A stretch of 50,675 nt of DNA. It comes from Actinomycetes bacterium. Its GTDB lineage: Bacteria; Actinomycetota; Acidimicrobiia; Spongiisociales; SHLN01. Positions 9,178-16,705 of this stretch are shown here, one piece after another. Location of the stretch: contig JAHEJY010000001.1 in assembly GCA_024638625.1 (NCBI GenBank), positions 1 to 50,675 on the forward strand. The letters are read 5' to 3'. Made by a program: the position numbers and the translations under genes. The notes under the pieces are model-generated. The model did not search any database and was not told where the DNA came from. It was given only the letters and a program-made list of their open reading frames with translations. Position 1 is the first letter of the stretch. Each line of letters begins with the position of its first letter.

Positions 9178-10331
9178 CAGGACGGCTCTGCGTTGAAGGT
9201 CACGTACCCCGGAGTCAAGTCGCATGCATAAATGGTCGCCTGGCCCTCGCCGGTGCCGACATCGACGTTGACCGTGAAATCGCCTTCTGACAACACTGCG
9301 AGGAGGGCGGGCCTGTCGTATTCAACCTGAACGCTGTTGCGGGCAACTTCGACGCCGCTGTAGGAAACGCTGACCGTGCGCGGGTTGACCGGAAAAGCAC
9401 CTGCCCCCGCGGCCGCGAGTAGCCGACCCCAGTTGGGGTCACCTCCGTAAAACGACGAGCGAACGAGATCTGAATCGGTCATCGTTCGACCGATTTCACG
9501 GGCGATCGCGTCGTTGAGGGCTCCCCGGACGTTCAGAGTGATCACCCGCTCTGTCATTTCACCGTCGCGGGCCATCTGGAGAGTCAGGTCGAGGCAGATG
9601 TGCCGGAGCAGCTGTTCGAACTCATCGAGATCGGGACGGACCCCGGACTCTCCGGAAGCAAGGAGAACAACCGCATCATTGGTCGAAGGACAACCGTCGA
9701 TGTTCAGGCAATTGAACGTGCTGTCGCCGACCCTGCGCAGAATCGCTTCGAGCGCCTGCCACGAAACGGCGGCGTCCGTTGTGACGACCGCCAACATCGT
9801 GGCCATGTCGGGCCTGACCATGGCAGCGCCTTTCGCCATGCCGCCGACGACGTAGCCTGATCCTTCGACAACCGCCTCTTTCGACACCGTGTCGGTTGTC
9901 ATGATTGCCTCGGCGGCCCGGGTCCCGGCCTCTGAGCTGAGAGCTTCGATGGCGTCTGGCAAGGCTTCCACGATGTTCTCGATCGGGAGCCGGGGGCCGA
10001 TCGGTCCGGTGCTGGCTACAAGAACATCGGAGGTTCCGCAAGCCAACTCTTCAGCAGCTTTCTGCGCGGTGGCAAGAGCAGCCGCCTCACCGGCCGCTCC
10101 GGTCCCAGCGTTTGCGCAGCCACTGTTGAGCACGACCGCCTGCGCCTGGTGATCTCGCAGATGATGGCGACTGAGCAAGACGGGCGCCGCTGCCGATCGA
10201 TTGCGAGTAAAGATCCCGGACGCCGCAACGGGATGAGCGGCGGCGACAACCGCGAGATCGAGCGCGCCCGATGCCTTGATACCGGCGGATACTCCCGCCG
10301 CTTTGAACCCGGCTGCGGCTACGACACTCAC
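9177..10331 (-). CDS. argJ: Bifunctional ornithine acetyltransferase / N-acetylglutamate synthase
   Basis: 384 residues. Recycles the acetyl group from N-acetylornithine to glutamate and, in the bifunctional form, can use acetyl-CoA. The self-cleavage site is visible in AIMTTDTVSKEA: the new N-terminal threonine (Thr145 with this start) is the nucleophile. GPNWGRLLAAAG-like and SGCANAGTG segments are family hallmarks. The GTG at 10331 gives the 4-base GTGA overlap with argC seen elsewhere in the operon; a TTG three codons earlier is less likely. Having argJ and no separate argA or argE nearby points to the cyclic acetyl pathway. Confidence 0.96.
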   Translation of the reverse strand: MSVVAAAGFKAAGVSAGIKASGALDLAVVAAAHPVAASGIFTRNRSAAAPVLLSRHHLRDHQAQAVVLNSGCANAGTGAAGEAAALATAQKAAEELACGTSDVLVASTGPIGPRLPIENIVEALPDAIEALSSEAGTRAAEAIMTTDTVSKEAVVEGSGYVVGGMAKGAAMVRPDMATMLAVVTTDAAVSWQALEAILRRVGDSTFNCLNIDGCPSTNDAVVLLASGESGVRPDLDEFEQLLRHICLDLTLQMARDGEMTERVITLNVRGALNDAIAREIGRTMTDSDLVRSSFYGGDPNWGRLLAAAGAGAFPVNPRTVSVSYSGVEVARNSVQVEYDRPALLAVLSEGDFTVNVDVGTGEGQATIYACDLTPGYVTFNAEPS

Positions 10332-11353
10332 GGCAGCCAACCGGCCGAAGTCAGTCCCGTGTCCTCCAACTCACCCAACATCAGATTGGCGCATTGGACC
10401 GCCTGGCCTGCTGCGCCTTTTCCGAGGTTGTCGATAGCCGAAAGGACAATGACCTTGCCGGTGCGCTCATCGGTGTGGGTCGACAGCAGAGCGCGATTCG
10501 AACCGACCACCCATCGCGTCTGAGGTGGTCGGTCGATCACATCGACGAAACGTGCATCGGCATAGAAATCCTTCAGAACGGATTCGACGTCTCCAGGGGA
10601 ACCCACCAGCTGTCCGTAGCAGGTTGAGAGGAGGCCGGCCTGCATCGGCGCCAGATGCGGAGTGAACACGGTCGACGCCGGCGCTCCGACGAAAAGCTCC
10701 AAACCGGCTTCGATTTCGGGCCGGTGCCGGTGAGTGAACACTCCATACGCCCTGACCCCCTCCGCCACCGCCCCGAATGTCAGATCGGCGCTTACTTTCC
10801 GCCCGGCTCCGCTGACGCCGGAGATGGCGTCGATGATGATTCCGTCGATGTCGATGATCCCTTCCTGCACAAGCGGTGCCAGAGCCAGAAGGGCCGAGGT
10901 CGGATAACAGCCGGGTGCCGCCACCCGCCCGGCTGCCGATATTGCTGGACCAAACAATTCGGGGAGTCCGTAGACCCACAATGACAACTCTTCTGCCCGC
11001 GGATGATGCTGGCCGTAGGCCTCGTAGTACCGATCATCGGAGTCAAGTCGAAAATCGCTTCCGAGGTCGACCACCTTGACATTCCGTTGTGCCAGCGAGG
11101 AGCCGATATTCCACGATTCTCCATGAGGGAGCGCCAGAAACGCGATATCGGTATCTGGCAGCATGTTCACGTCGATCGGACCCATGATGCGGTCGCCTCC
11201 TGCCAACTGCGGATGCGCTGCTGACAGAGTCTGACCGGCCCAGGTATGAGCTCCGAGATACACGACATCGATAGCAGGGTGGTCGTCCAGGAGGCGCACC
11301 AACTGTCCGCCCGCATATCCTGATGCTCCCAAGATTGCTGCCTTATGTGCCAT
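10328..11353 (-). CDS. argC: N-acetyl-gamma-glutamyl-phosphate reductase
   Basis: 341 residues. Reduces N-acetylglutamyl phosphate to the semialdehyde with NADPH. Rossmann start AAILGASGYAGGQLVRLL (residues 5-22) and catalytic Cys149 in RVAAPGCYPTSALLAL; the semialdehyde dehydrogenase dimerisation domain follows. First gene of the arg operon. Its own ATG lacks a strong Shine-Dalgarno sequence; the only strong one nearby (AAGGAG at 11401-11406) belongs to a short upstream ORF that overlaps the argC start by 11 bases, suggesting coupled translation. Confidence 0.96.
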   Translation of the reverse strand: MAHKAAILGASGYAGGQLVRLLDDHPAIDVVYLGAHTWAGQTLSAAHPQLAGGDRIMGPIDVNMLPDTDIAFLALPHGESWNIGSSLAQRNVKVVDLGSDFRLDSDDRYYEAYGQHHPRAEELSLWVYGLPELFGPAISAAGRVAAPGCYPTSALLALAPLVQEGIIDIDGIIIDAISGVSGAGRKVSADLTFGAVAEGVRAYGVFTHRHRPEIEAGLELFVGAPASTVFTPHLAPMQAGLLSTCYGQLVGSPGDVESVLKDFYADARFVDVIDRPPQTRWVVGSNRALLSTHTDERTGKVIVLSAIDNLGKGAAGQAVQCANLMLGELEDTGLTSAGWLP

Positions 11354-11396
11354 GTCGCCCGGTTCCGGCGACGAGGTGCTCGTTGTTCGCGACCAT
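11343..11396 (-). CDS. 17-codon leader ORF overlapping argC
   Basis: An ATG at 11396 stands 4 bases after a strong Shine-Dalgarno AAGGAG (11401-11406) and opens a 17-codon frame, MVANNEHLVAGTGRHGT. Its TAA lies at 11343-11345, inside argC in another frame. No in-frame start for argC exists near this ribosome site, so it is either a leader peptide that delivers ribosomes to argC or an artefact. It contains a single Arg codon, so classical arginine attenuation is not obvious. Confidence 0.4.
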   Translation of the reverse strand: MVANNEHLVAGTGRHGT

Positions 11397-11415
11397 ACGC
11401 CTCCTTACGTGGAAC

Positions 11416-11440
11416 AAGTATACGTATATACGCATGCACA
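11416..11440 (-). promoter_or_regulatory. arg operon promoter and candidate ARG box
   Basis: On the minus strand a TATACT hexamer (11417-11422) lies about 20 bases before the leader ORF start. It overlaps an alternating T/A-G/C stretch, TGCATGCGTATATACG then TATA, with two TGCAT/TATAC-like half sites, resembling an ArgR operator by position and symmetry. Binding here would cover the -10. The -35 is weak (TTGGGC, about 19 bases upstream). The ArgR assignment is inference from location and the argR gene in the same operon. Confidence 0.4.
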
Positions 11441-11488
11441 TGCCCAACCACATGGCACCAGATGGCAACCCCCGGGCCGCTGGAAAGG

Positions 11489-12883
11489 TCAACGATTGAC
11501 CTCTGCCCACCATGCGTCGAGGAGGGCAAAAGCTTCTTCCTCCTCATACGGTCCGTGATCGATACGGTGTTCCAGCAGCATCTCCATTGCTTCGCCCACG
11601 CGGCGACCGGGTTCGATTCCGAGGTGGGCCATCACGGCATTCCCATCGATGGGCGGACGCATCGCCGCGAGCTCCTCCTTCTGACCGAGTTCTTCGATCC
11701 GCTCTTCGAGTTCATCGATCTGGCGTTGGATCTGTTGTTCGCGTCGTTCATTGCGCGTGGTGATGTCGCACCGGACGAGGGTGTTCAGTTCGGTCAGCAG
11801 GTTCCCCGCGTCGCGGACGTATCTCCGGACCGCACGATCAGTCCATCCCATTTTGAAGGTATGTGGGCGCATATGGAGATAGACCAGTTGCTGAACATCG
11901 TTCACGATCTCCTTCGGGAACCTCAACTCGCGCAGACGATCGCGCGCCATCCGCGACCCCACCACTTCATGGTGGTGAAACGTGACCCGCTTCCCCTCGA
12001 ACTGTCGGGTGTCGGGCTTACCGATATCGTGCAACAACGCCGCCAACCGCAGGCGCACATCATCGTCCCTGGGAGCTTTGCCGACGACCGCGATCGTATG
12101 GGCGAGCACATCCTTGTGGTGGTGTTCGGGATCGACTTCTAGCGCCAACGCCGGAAGCTCGGGCAGGAACTGTTCGGCGAGGCCGGTGTCGATCAATCCC
12201 CACAGACCAACCTCGACGTGCTCGCCCTGGAGCAGTTTGATCAGCTCATCTCGGATCCGCTCAGCTGACACGATGGCAAGCCGGTCGGCCATCCGCAGGG
12301 TGGCTGCGACGGCGGTATCGTCGGGCTCGAATCCCAGCTGGGACACGAATCGGTACATGCGCATCATTCGGAGAGGGTCGTCCTCAAACGCGATCTCCGG
12401 GGCCAGCGGCGTTCGCAGCCTCTTTACAGCAATATCTCCCAAGCCACCAAACGGGTCGATCAACTCTGGCCGTTCACCCAATCTCATGGCCATGGCGTTG
12501 GCTGTGAAGTCACGCCTTGACAGGTCTGTCTCGATATCGTCGGAGAACGAAACCTCGGGTTTGCGGCTCTCGCTCCGGTAAACCTCCGCCCGAAAGGTCG
12601 TCACTTCAATGTGATGCCCGCCCTTGATAGCTCCGATCGTTCCAAACGTCTCGCCGACCGAAAACAGATCATCCGCCCAGGGTGCCATGATCCGCTTTAT
12701 GTCGGCCGGTCGGGCGTCCGTGGCGTAATCGAGATCGTCTTCGAGCCTCGTCTTGAGAAACGCATCGCGCACGCTTCCTCCGACGAGAAAAAGATCGAAT
12801 CCGTCTGCCGCGAAGAGCTGAGCCAGCTGAGAACTCGGGGCGTCCGAATCGAGGACGCGACCGAAACGTGCGGGGAGGGACAT
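11489..12883 (-). CDS. pcnA: CCA tRNA nucleotidyltransferase (PcnA-type, with HD domain)
   Basis: 464 residues. Class-II nucleotidyltransferase head with LFLVGGSVRD (31-40) and the metal motif LEDDLDYATDA (48-57), then the RRDFTANAMAM segment typical of CCA and poly(A) enzymes. A C-terminal HD domain (LRLAALLHDIGKPDTR, around 275-292) follows, and an arm helix rich in Glu and Arg. Actinobacterial orthologues add or repair the 3' CCA of tRNAs. That fits here: the two tRNA genes in this window do not encode CCA. Gene position next to the NUDIX/sigM cluster is conserved in Mycobacterium (Rv3907c), though here pilT and a deacetylase-family gene are inserted. Confidence 0.93.
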   Translation of the reverse strand: MSLPARFGRVLDSDAPSSQLAQLFAADGFDLFLVGGSVRDAFLKTRLEDDLDYATDARPADIKRIMAPWADDLFSVGETFGTIGAIKGGHHIEVTTFRAEVYRSESRKPEVSFSDDIETDLSRRDFTANAMAMRLGERPELIDPFGGLGDIAVKRLRTPLAPEIAFEDDPLRMMRMYRFVSQLGFEPDDTAVAATLRMADRLAIVSAERIRDELIKLLQGEHVEVGLWGLIDTGLAEQFLPELPALALEVDPEHHHKDVLAHTIAVVGKAPRDDDVRLRLAALLHDIGKPDTRQFEGKRVTFHHHEVVGSRMARDRLRELRFPKEIVNDVQQLVYLHMRPHTFKMGWTDRAVRRYVRDAGNLLTELNTLVRCDITTRNERREQQIQRQIDELEERIEELGQKEELAAMRPPIDGNAVMAHLGIEPGRRVGEAMEMLLEHRIDHGPYEEEEAFALLDAWWAEVNR

Positions 12884-13287
12884 AATGCCCGGAGGTTACA
12901 TCGACGTCGCGAAACAGTCTCTTGCCCCTATCCGTCGGATCCTGATAGGGTCGGCGCAAGAACCGGGACTCGCGCGCCGTCGGACGGCGGGTCGCGTCAA
13001 CGAGATCGTAAGCGAGCGCGTTGAGGGCGGCTCCGTCCAGGACGGTGTGTGATGCGCTCCGCGGAGCACCCGGTGTGTGGATCCGCCAGCGTCCACCATC
13101 CACTCTGGCGGGGATCCCACAACATAGCCGCCCGGCGGAGGCCCAACCCCGGCCCCGTCGGTATGCGGCGGTTGAAGCCCCATGAGCCCTCACCTGGTTT
13201 GTGGGGCTTCAACGCGCTAAGCGCCATGGGTCAGCATTTTGGCAGCCATACAGAGCCGGCCAGGATGAAGTTTCGACGGAGCCCCGG
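12884..13287. other. Intergenic region with no convincing gene
   Basis: About 400 bases between the divergently read upstream side of pcnA and the 3' end of pilT. Several open frames exist on both strands, but their products are rich in Arg, Pro and Gly and lack recognisable motifs. The only clear structure is the hairpin at 13171-13213. The pcnA promoter should be here. Confidence 0.6.
13171..13213. terminator. 12-bp perfect inverted repeat
   Basis: GTTGAAGCCCCA (13171-13182) and its exact reverse complement TGGGGCTTCAAC (13202-13213) with a 19-base loop, 75 bases past the pilT stop. No T-run follows on either side, so it is a possible factor-dependent or mRNA-stabilising end for pilT, or a protein-binding palindrome. 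Confidence 0.5.
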
Positions 13288-14379
13288 CTAACTCGCCTGT
13301 TGTTCTGGCGGTCGAATCTTGTGCTGAAGCTTCACTTTGAAATCGGAAGCGTTGGTTGCATGTGAGAGAGCATCGTCATACGTGATGATGCCCTGTTCGT
13401 AGAGGCCCATGAGTGCCTGGTCGAAGCTATGCATACCGTAAAACTCGCCGTCTTCGATGAGATCTCGAAGCGTATGAGTCTTTTCCGGGTCGACAATTCG
13501 GTCGAACACCCGCGGGTTCGAGGTGAGAATCTCGGTGGCCGGGACCCGACCAATGCCGTCAGCCTTTGGTATGAGTCGTTGCGAGACAATCCCCTGCAAC
13601 GTCCCCGCCAGCATGAGCCGAATGCCCTGGTGCTGAAATGGGGGGAAGAAGTCGAGGAGCCGATTGATGGTTTCGGTGGCATCGAGGGTATGAAGCGACG
13701 ACAAAACCAGGTGACCGGTATCGGCCGCCTGGATGGCAGCCTCGGCCGTGTCCTTGTCTCGGATCTCACCGATCAGGATCACGTCCGGGTCCTGGCGAAG
13801 CACCCGGCGAAGAGCCTGGTCAAAACTCACCGTGTCCACTCCGAGCTCACGCTGTGAAACCAACGCCATCTTGTCGGGGTGGAGTACTTCGATCGGATCC
13901 TCGATGGTGATGATGTTGACCCGTCGGGTCGAGTTGATCGCGTCAACCATCGCAGCCATGGTCGTGGTCTTGCCCGAACCGGTCGGTCCGGTGACCAACA
14001 GCAGTCCGCGGGGGGCCTGGGCGAGCCGGCTCATCACGGGCGGGAGGCCGAGTTCGGTGAATGACTTGCTTGCCGGTTGTACGGCCCGTATGACAAGGCT
14101 GACCGACGTCCGCTGCCGATACACGTTGACCCGGAATCGACCGAGCTGCGCTTTGCCGTATGCGAAATCGGCTTCATGCAGGTCACGAAAACTGGCGACG
14201 GCGCGCGGTGGCATGACCGATTGTGCCCATGCTTCGGTGTCAGCCGGAGCGACCGGCGGTAGGTCAATTGGCTGGAGGTTGCCGTCAATACGAATCATCG
14301 GAGGCGACCCGACCTTCAAATGGAGGTCAGAGCCATGCACCTCTACCATTTTTGCCAAAAGATCATCTAGCGATGGCAT
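13288..14379 (-). CDS. pilT: Twitching motility / type IV pilus retraction ATPase PilT
   Basis: 363 residues, secretion-ATPase family. N-terminal PAS-like domain (1-110), then the RecA-like core with Walker A GPTGSGKTT (131-139), Asp box TIEDPIE (158-164), Walker B DPDVILIGEIRD (197-208) and the His box TGHLVLSSLHTLDA. The C-terminal HTLRDLIEDG resembles the PilT AIRNLIRE retraction motif. PilT hexamers power pilus disassembly at the inner face of the membrane. No other pilus gene is in this window. AAGGAG lies 9 bases before the ATG. A sigma28/WhiG-type promoter (14427-14454) is directly upstream, suggesting control by a motility or development sigma factor. Confidence 0.93.
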   Translation of the reverse strand: MPSLDDLLAKMVEVHGSDLHLKVGSPPMIRIDGNLQPIDLPPVAPADTEAWAQSVMPPRAVASFRDLHEADFAYGKAQLGRFRVNVYRQRTSVSLVIRAVQPASKSFTELGLPPVMSRLAQAPRGLLLVTGPTGSGKTTTMAAMVDAINSTRRVNIITIEDPIEVLHPDKMALVSQRELGVDTVSFDQALRRVLRQDPDVILIGEIRDKDTAEAAIQAADTGHLVLSSLHTLDATETINRLLDFFPPFQHQGIRLMLAGTLQGIVSQRLIPKADGIGRVPATEILTSNPRVFDRIVDPEKTHTLRDLIEDGEFYGMHSFDQALMGLYEQGIITYDDALSHATNASDFKVKLQHKIRPPEQQAS

Positions 14380-14426
14380 GGGCGAAAGCTCCTTAGTGCA
14401 GGTCCGGTAGGTTCCACGTCCGATAG

Positions 14427-14454
14427 ATATCGGCAGGAATCGGCAGCGCCTTTA
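14427..14454 (-). promoter_or_regulatory. sigma28 (FliA/WhiG)-type promoter for pilT
   Basis: Minus-strand TAAA (14454-14451) - 16 bases - GCCGATAT (14434-14427), against the FliA/WhiG consensus TAAA-N15/16-GCCGATAA. It points at pilT with a leader of about 40 bases. The TAAA overlaps the stop codon of the preceding deacetylase-family gene. A second site of the same type precedes the secreted protein at 48140-48640. Confidence 0.6.
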
Positions 14455-15471
14455 CGCCAGTTTCCAGTAGCGCTTCTGTCTGTTCTCGGCGGCCGAGAGG
14501 CGCTCCCAGGCCTTACGATCCGTCTTGGACTGGCTGGGGGCGTCGGGGGTGTCGACGGAAGCGAGTGCCTCGAGCGTCGACCTGGTTGAGGACTCGAGTG
14601 CTTCGAGGTCGTAGCCGCCCTCGAGGAAGAAGATGGTGCGATTCGTCGGCACAACACCCCCGAGCAGTTTCGTCAAAGCGGCATAGTCGGGTGCATTGAG
14701 GCGGACCGATGCGAGGGGGTCGCGAACATGGGCGTCGTATCCGGTACTCACGAGCAGCCAATCTGGTTGGAACTCGGTGAGGATCGGGACGATCACATGT
14801 TCCGTCGCAGCCGTGTAGAGATCACCGCCGGTTCTTGCCGCGACCGGAATGTTGATGGTGAGACCTTCGCCTTCGCCGGCCCCGCATTCGTCGAGCCAGC
14901 CGGTTCCCGGATAGAGCGGGTACTCGTGGATTGAAAGGAAGAGAATGTCGGGATGTCGATCAAGCGAGTGCTGTGTGCCGTTGCCGTGGTGGACGTCCCA
15001 GTCGAAGATCGCCACCCGACTCCCGGCACTGGCCAGCCACGCCGCGGTGATAGCGACATTGTTGAAGAGGCAAAAGCCCATGGCCCGATCGGCCTCGGCA
15101 TGATGTCCCGGTGGTCGCAGCGAAAGAAAAGCCGAGTCTGCGATACCATCCTGGAGCGCTTGCACGGCCACGGGGCCGGCGCCGGCTGCTCTGATTGCTG
15201 CGTCCCACGAGCCCGGTGAGGCTGTCGTGTCAGGATCCAAGCGGCCCCCACCGGCTCGCGCGATCTCTTCGATCGACTTGACATAGCCAGTTGTGTGGAC
15301 GAGATGGAGCAGGTCGAGGTCGGCAGGCTCAGGCATCATCTCGATCAATTCGAGCCCGCGGGCTGATCGAACTCCGGAGACGACCGCATCCAACCGCTCG
15401 GCGCGTTCGGGATGCCCTGGCGGATTCACATGGTCGTGGAAACGATCGTCGTATACGTGCAGGAGCCGCAT
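14452..15471 (-). CDS. Histone-deacetylase family (AcuC/AphA-like) deacetylase
   Basis: 339 residues. All zinc and charge-relay motifs are present: PPGHHAE (His123, His124), FDWDVHHGNGTQ (Asp159, His161 as zinc ligands) and STGYDAH (Asp246). Such bacterial enzymes remove acetyl groups from lysines (AcuC-like), polyamines (AphA-like) or small amides; the substrate cannot be told from motifs alone. The C-terminal 30 residues are charged and not part of the fold. Lies between pilT and the divergent NUDIX gene; transcription may start in the 86-base gap 15472-15557. Confidence 0.88.
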   Translation of the reverse strand: MRLLHVYDDRFHDHVNPPGHPERAERLDAVVSGVRSARGLELIEMMPEPADLDLLHLVHTTGYVKSIEEIARAGGGRLDPDTTASPGSWDAAIRAAGAGPVAVQALQDGIADSAFLSLRPPGHHAEADRAMGFCLFNNVAITAAWLASAGSRVAIFDWDVHHGNGTQHSLDRHPDILFLSIHEYPLYPGTGWLDECGAGEGEGLTINIPVAARTGGDLYTAATEHVIVPILTEFQPDWLLVSTGYDAHVRDPLASVRLNAPDYAALTKLLGGVVPTNRTIFFLEGGYDLEALESSTRSTLEALASVDTPDAPSQSKTDRKAWERLSAAENRQKRYWKLA

Positions 15472-15557
15472 GTGACCACATTACGACCCCATACGTGTTC
15501 TGTCGCTGGTGGACTTGGACAGCTGGTACGCTCTCGCGGCGCTCACCAGGAATCGAG

Positions 15558-15983
15558 GTGACGGGCGTGGCAACTGTGGTCGATTTTTCGGCGGGCGGCA
15601 TCGTTCGCGATCCCGCCGGGCGAATTGCCGTCATCAAGACCCAACCTGGAGCCGGCTCGCAGGTATGGGGACTCCCGAAAGGCCACCCCAAAAAGGGGGA
15701 GGCGACACTCGAGGCGGCTCTGCGAGAAACAGCGGAGGAAACGGGCTTGATGGTCGAACCGGTGCCGGACACTGCTCCCGGACTCATCGACTACTGGTTC
15801 GTGGATGGCGCAGGCGAACGGATTCATAAAAGGGTCGAGTTCTATCTCATGCGGTCCATCGGGGGCGACATCACCGCCCACGATGACGAGGTATCTGAGG
15901 TTCGATGGGTCACGGTGGACGAGGCCATGGAACTGCTGACCTACGAAAACGAGAAAACGATGCTGGCAGAACTGTGCGCCTGA
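15558..15983 (+). CDS. NUDIX hydrolase (MutT4-like)
   Basis: 141 residues from the GTG at 15558 (AGGA six bases upstream); a GTG at 15567 is a possible alternative. A complete NUDIX box spans GHPKKGEATLEAAL then RETAEETGL, matching G-x5-E-x7-RExxEExG, with the catalytic glutamates intact. The family hydrolyses nucleoside diphosphates linked to another moiety. Location next to pcnA and upstream of the sigM cluster matches mutT4 (Rv3908) of M. tuberculosis. The 3' end overlaps the GNAT gene by 10 bases. A longer open frame back to 15291 is antisense to the deacetylase-family gene and is not used. Confidence 0.88.
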   Translation: MTGVATVVDFSAGGIVRDPAGRIAVIKTQPGAGSQVWGLPKGHPKKGEATLEAALRETAEETGLMVEPVPDTAPGLIDYWFVDGAGERIHKRVEFYLMRSIGGDITAHDDEVSEVRWVTVDEAMELLTYENEKTMLAELCA

Positions 15984-16696
15984 CCGGCGAATGGCCGGGT
16001 CGCGTCCACATTCGGACACGCTGGGGGTCGGCCGACGGCAGGCCACGCAACCATTTGACAGATGATGCCTTGCTCCACGTTCGGCGGCGTAGCGAACGGT
16101 TGGTTCGGGCAGCCACGAGTTCCCTGCACGGCCTCGGGGCGCCGGCCGTGTTTTCACCTCCACTTCCTTCGGAAGATATCGGGGCGTGGCGGCAGGTGGA
16201 CTACCGACCCTACGCCCGGTTCGTCGTCATGCGCGGATCTCTCGAACGACCGATACCGCGCGCCACCTCAACAGTTACGGTGGCTTCGTCGGATTCGCTG
16301 GCAAGGGCAGTGGAGGTTGATCAATCATCGTTCCCGGCCGAATGGCAATACGACGAAGAATGCCTACGTGACGCCCTTCATGCGACCCCCCACCACGACC
16401 TTCTGGTTAGCGAAGACGAAGGCACCATCACCGGCTACGGCGTGGTTGGTCTTGCAGGACCACAAGGCTATCTGCAACGGATCGCGGTTGAGCCCCGATA
16501 TCGGGGACAGGGTGTCGGCGCATCGATACTCCGGACTGGCATGCAGTGGGCGAGAAATCGCGGAGCTCGCATGCTGGTCCTCAATACCCAGATCGATAAT
16601 CATCCAGCCGGCAGGCTATATCGGAGAGAGGGCTTCACCGAAGATCTGGAATCGTTGGTCGTGTTACGCCACGATCGCGATTCCAACTCGATATAG
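15974..16696 (+). CDS. GNAT-family N-acetyltransferase
   Basis: 240 residues from a GTG at 15974 that overlaps the NUDIX gene by 10 bases. The N-terminal half (1-115) is an uncharacterised region; the C-terminal half is a GNAT fold with the acetyl-CoA pyrophosphate loop RGQGVG in YLQRIAVEPRYRGQGVGAS. A second motif, NTQIDNHPAGRLYRREGF, is typical of the GNAT motif B region. Substrate unknown. In M. tuberculosis the corresponding slot holds the unrelated secreted Rv3909, so this is a lineage-specific replacement. It sits 9 bases before the pseudokinase gene and is probably in one operon with it. Confidence 0.82.
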   Translation: MRLTGEWPGRVHIRTRWGSADGRPRNHLTDDALLHVRRRSERLVRAATSSLHGLGAPAVFSPPLPSEDIGAWRQVDYRPYARFVVMRGSLERPIPRATSTVTVASSDSLARAVEVDQSSFPAEWQYDEECLRDALHATPHHDLLVSEDEGTITGYGVVGLAGPQGYLQRIAVEPRYRGQGVGASILRTGMQWARNRGARMLVLNTQIDNHPAGRLYRREGFTEDLESLVVLRHDRDSNSI

Positions 16697-16705
16697 CCTG
16701 ACGAC

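Noticed and set aside
12669-13193. 174-residue minus-strand ORF upstream of pcnA
   Set aside because: Overlaps the first 215 bases of pcnA in another frame and is Arg/Gly/Pro-rich without motifs.
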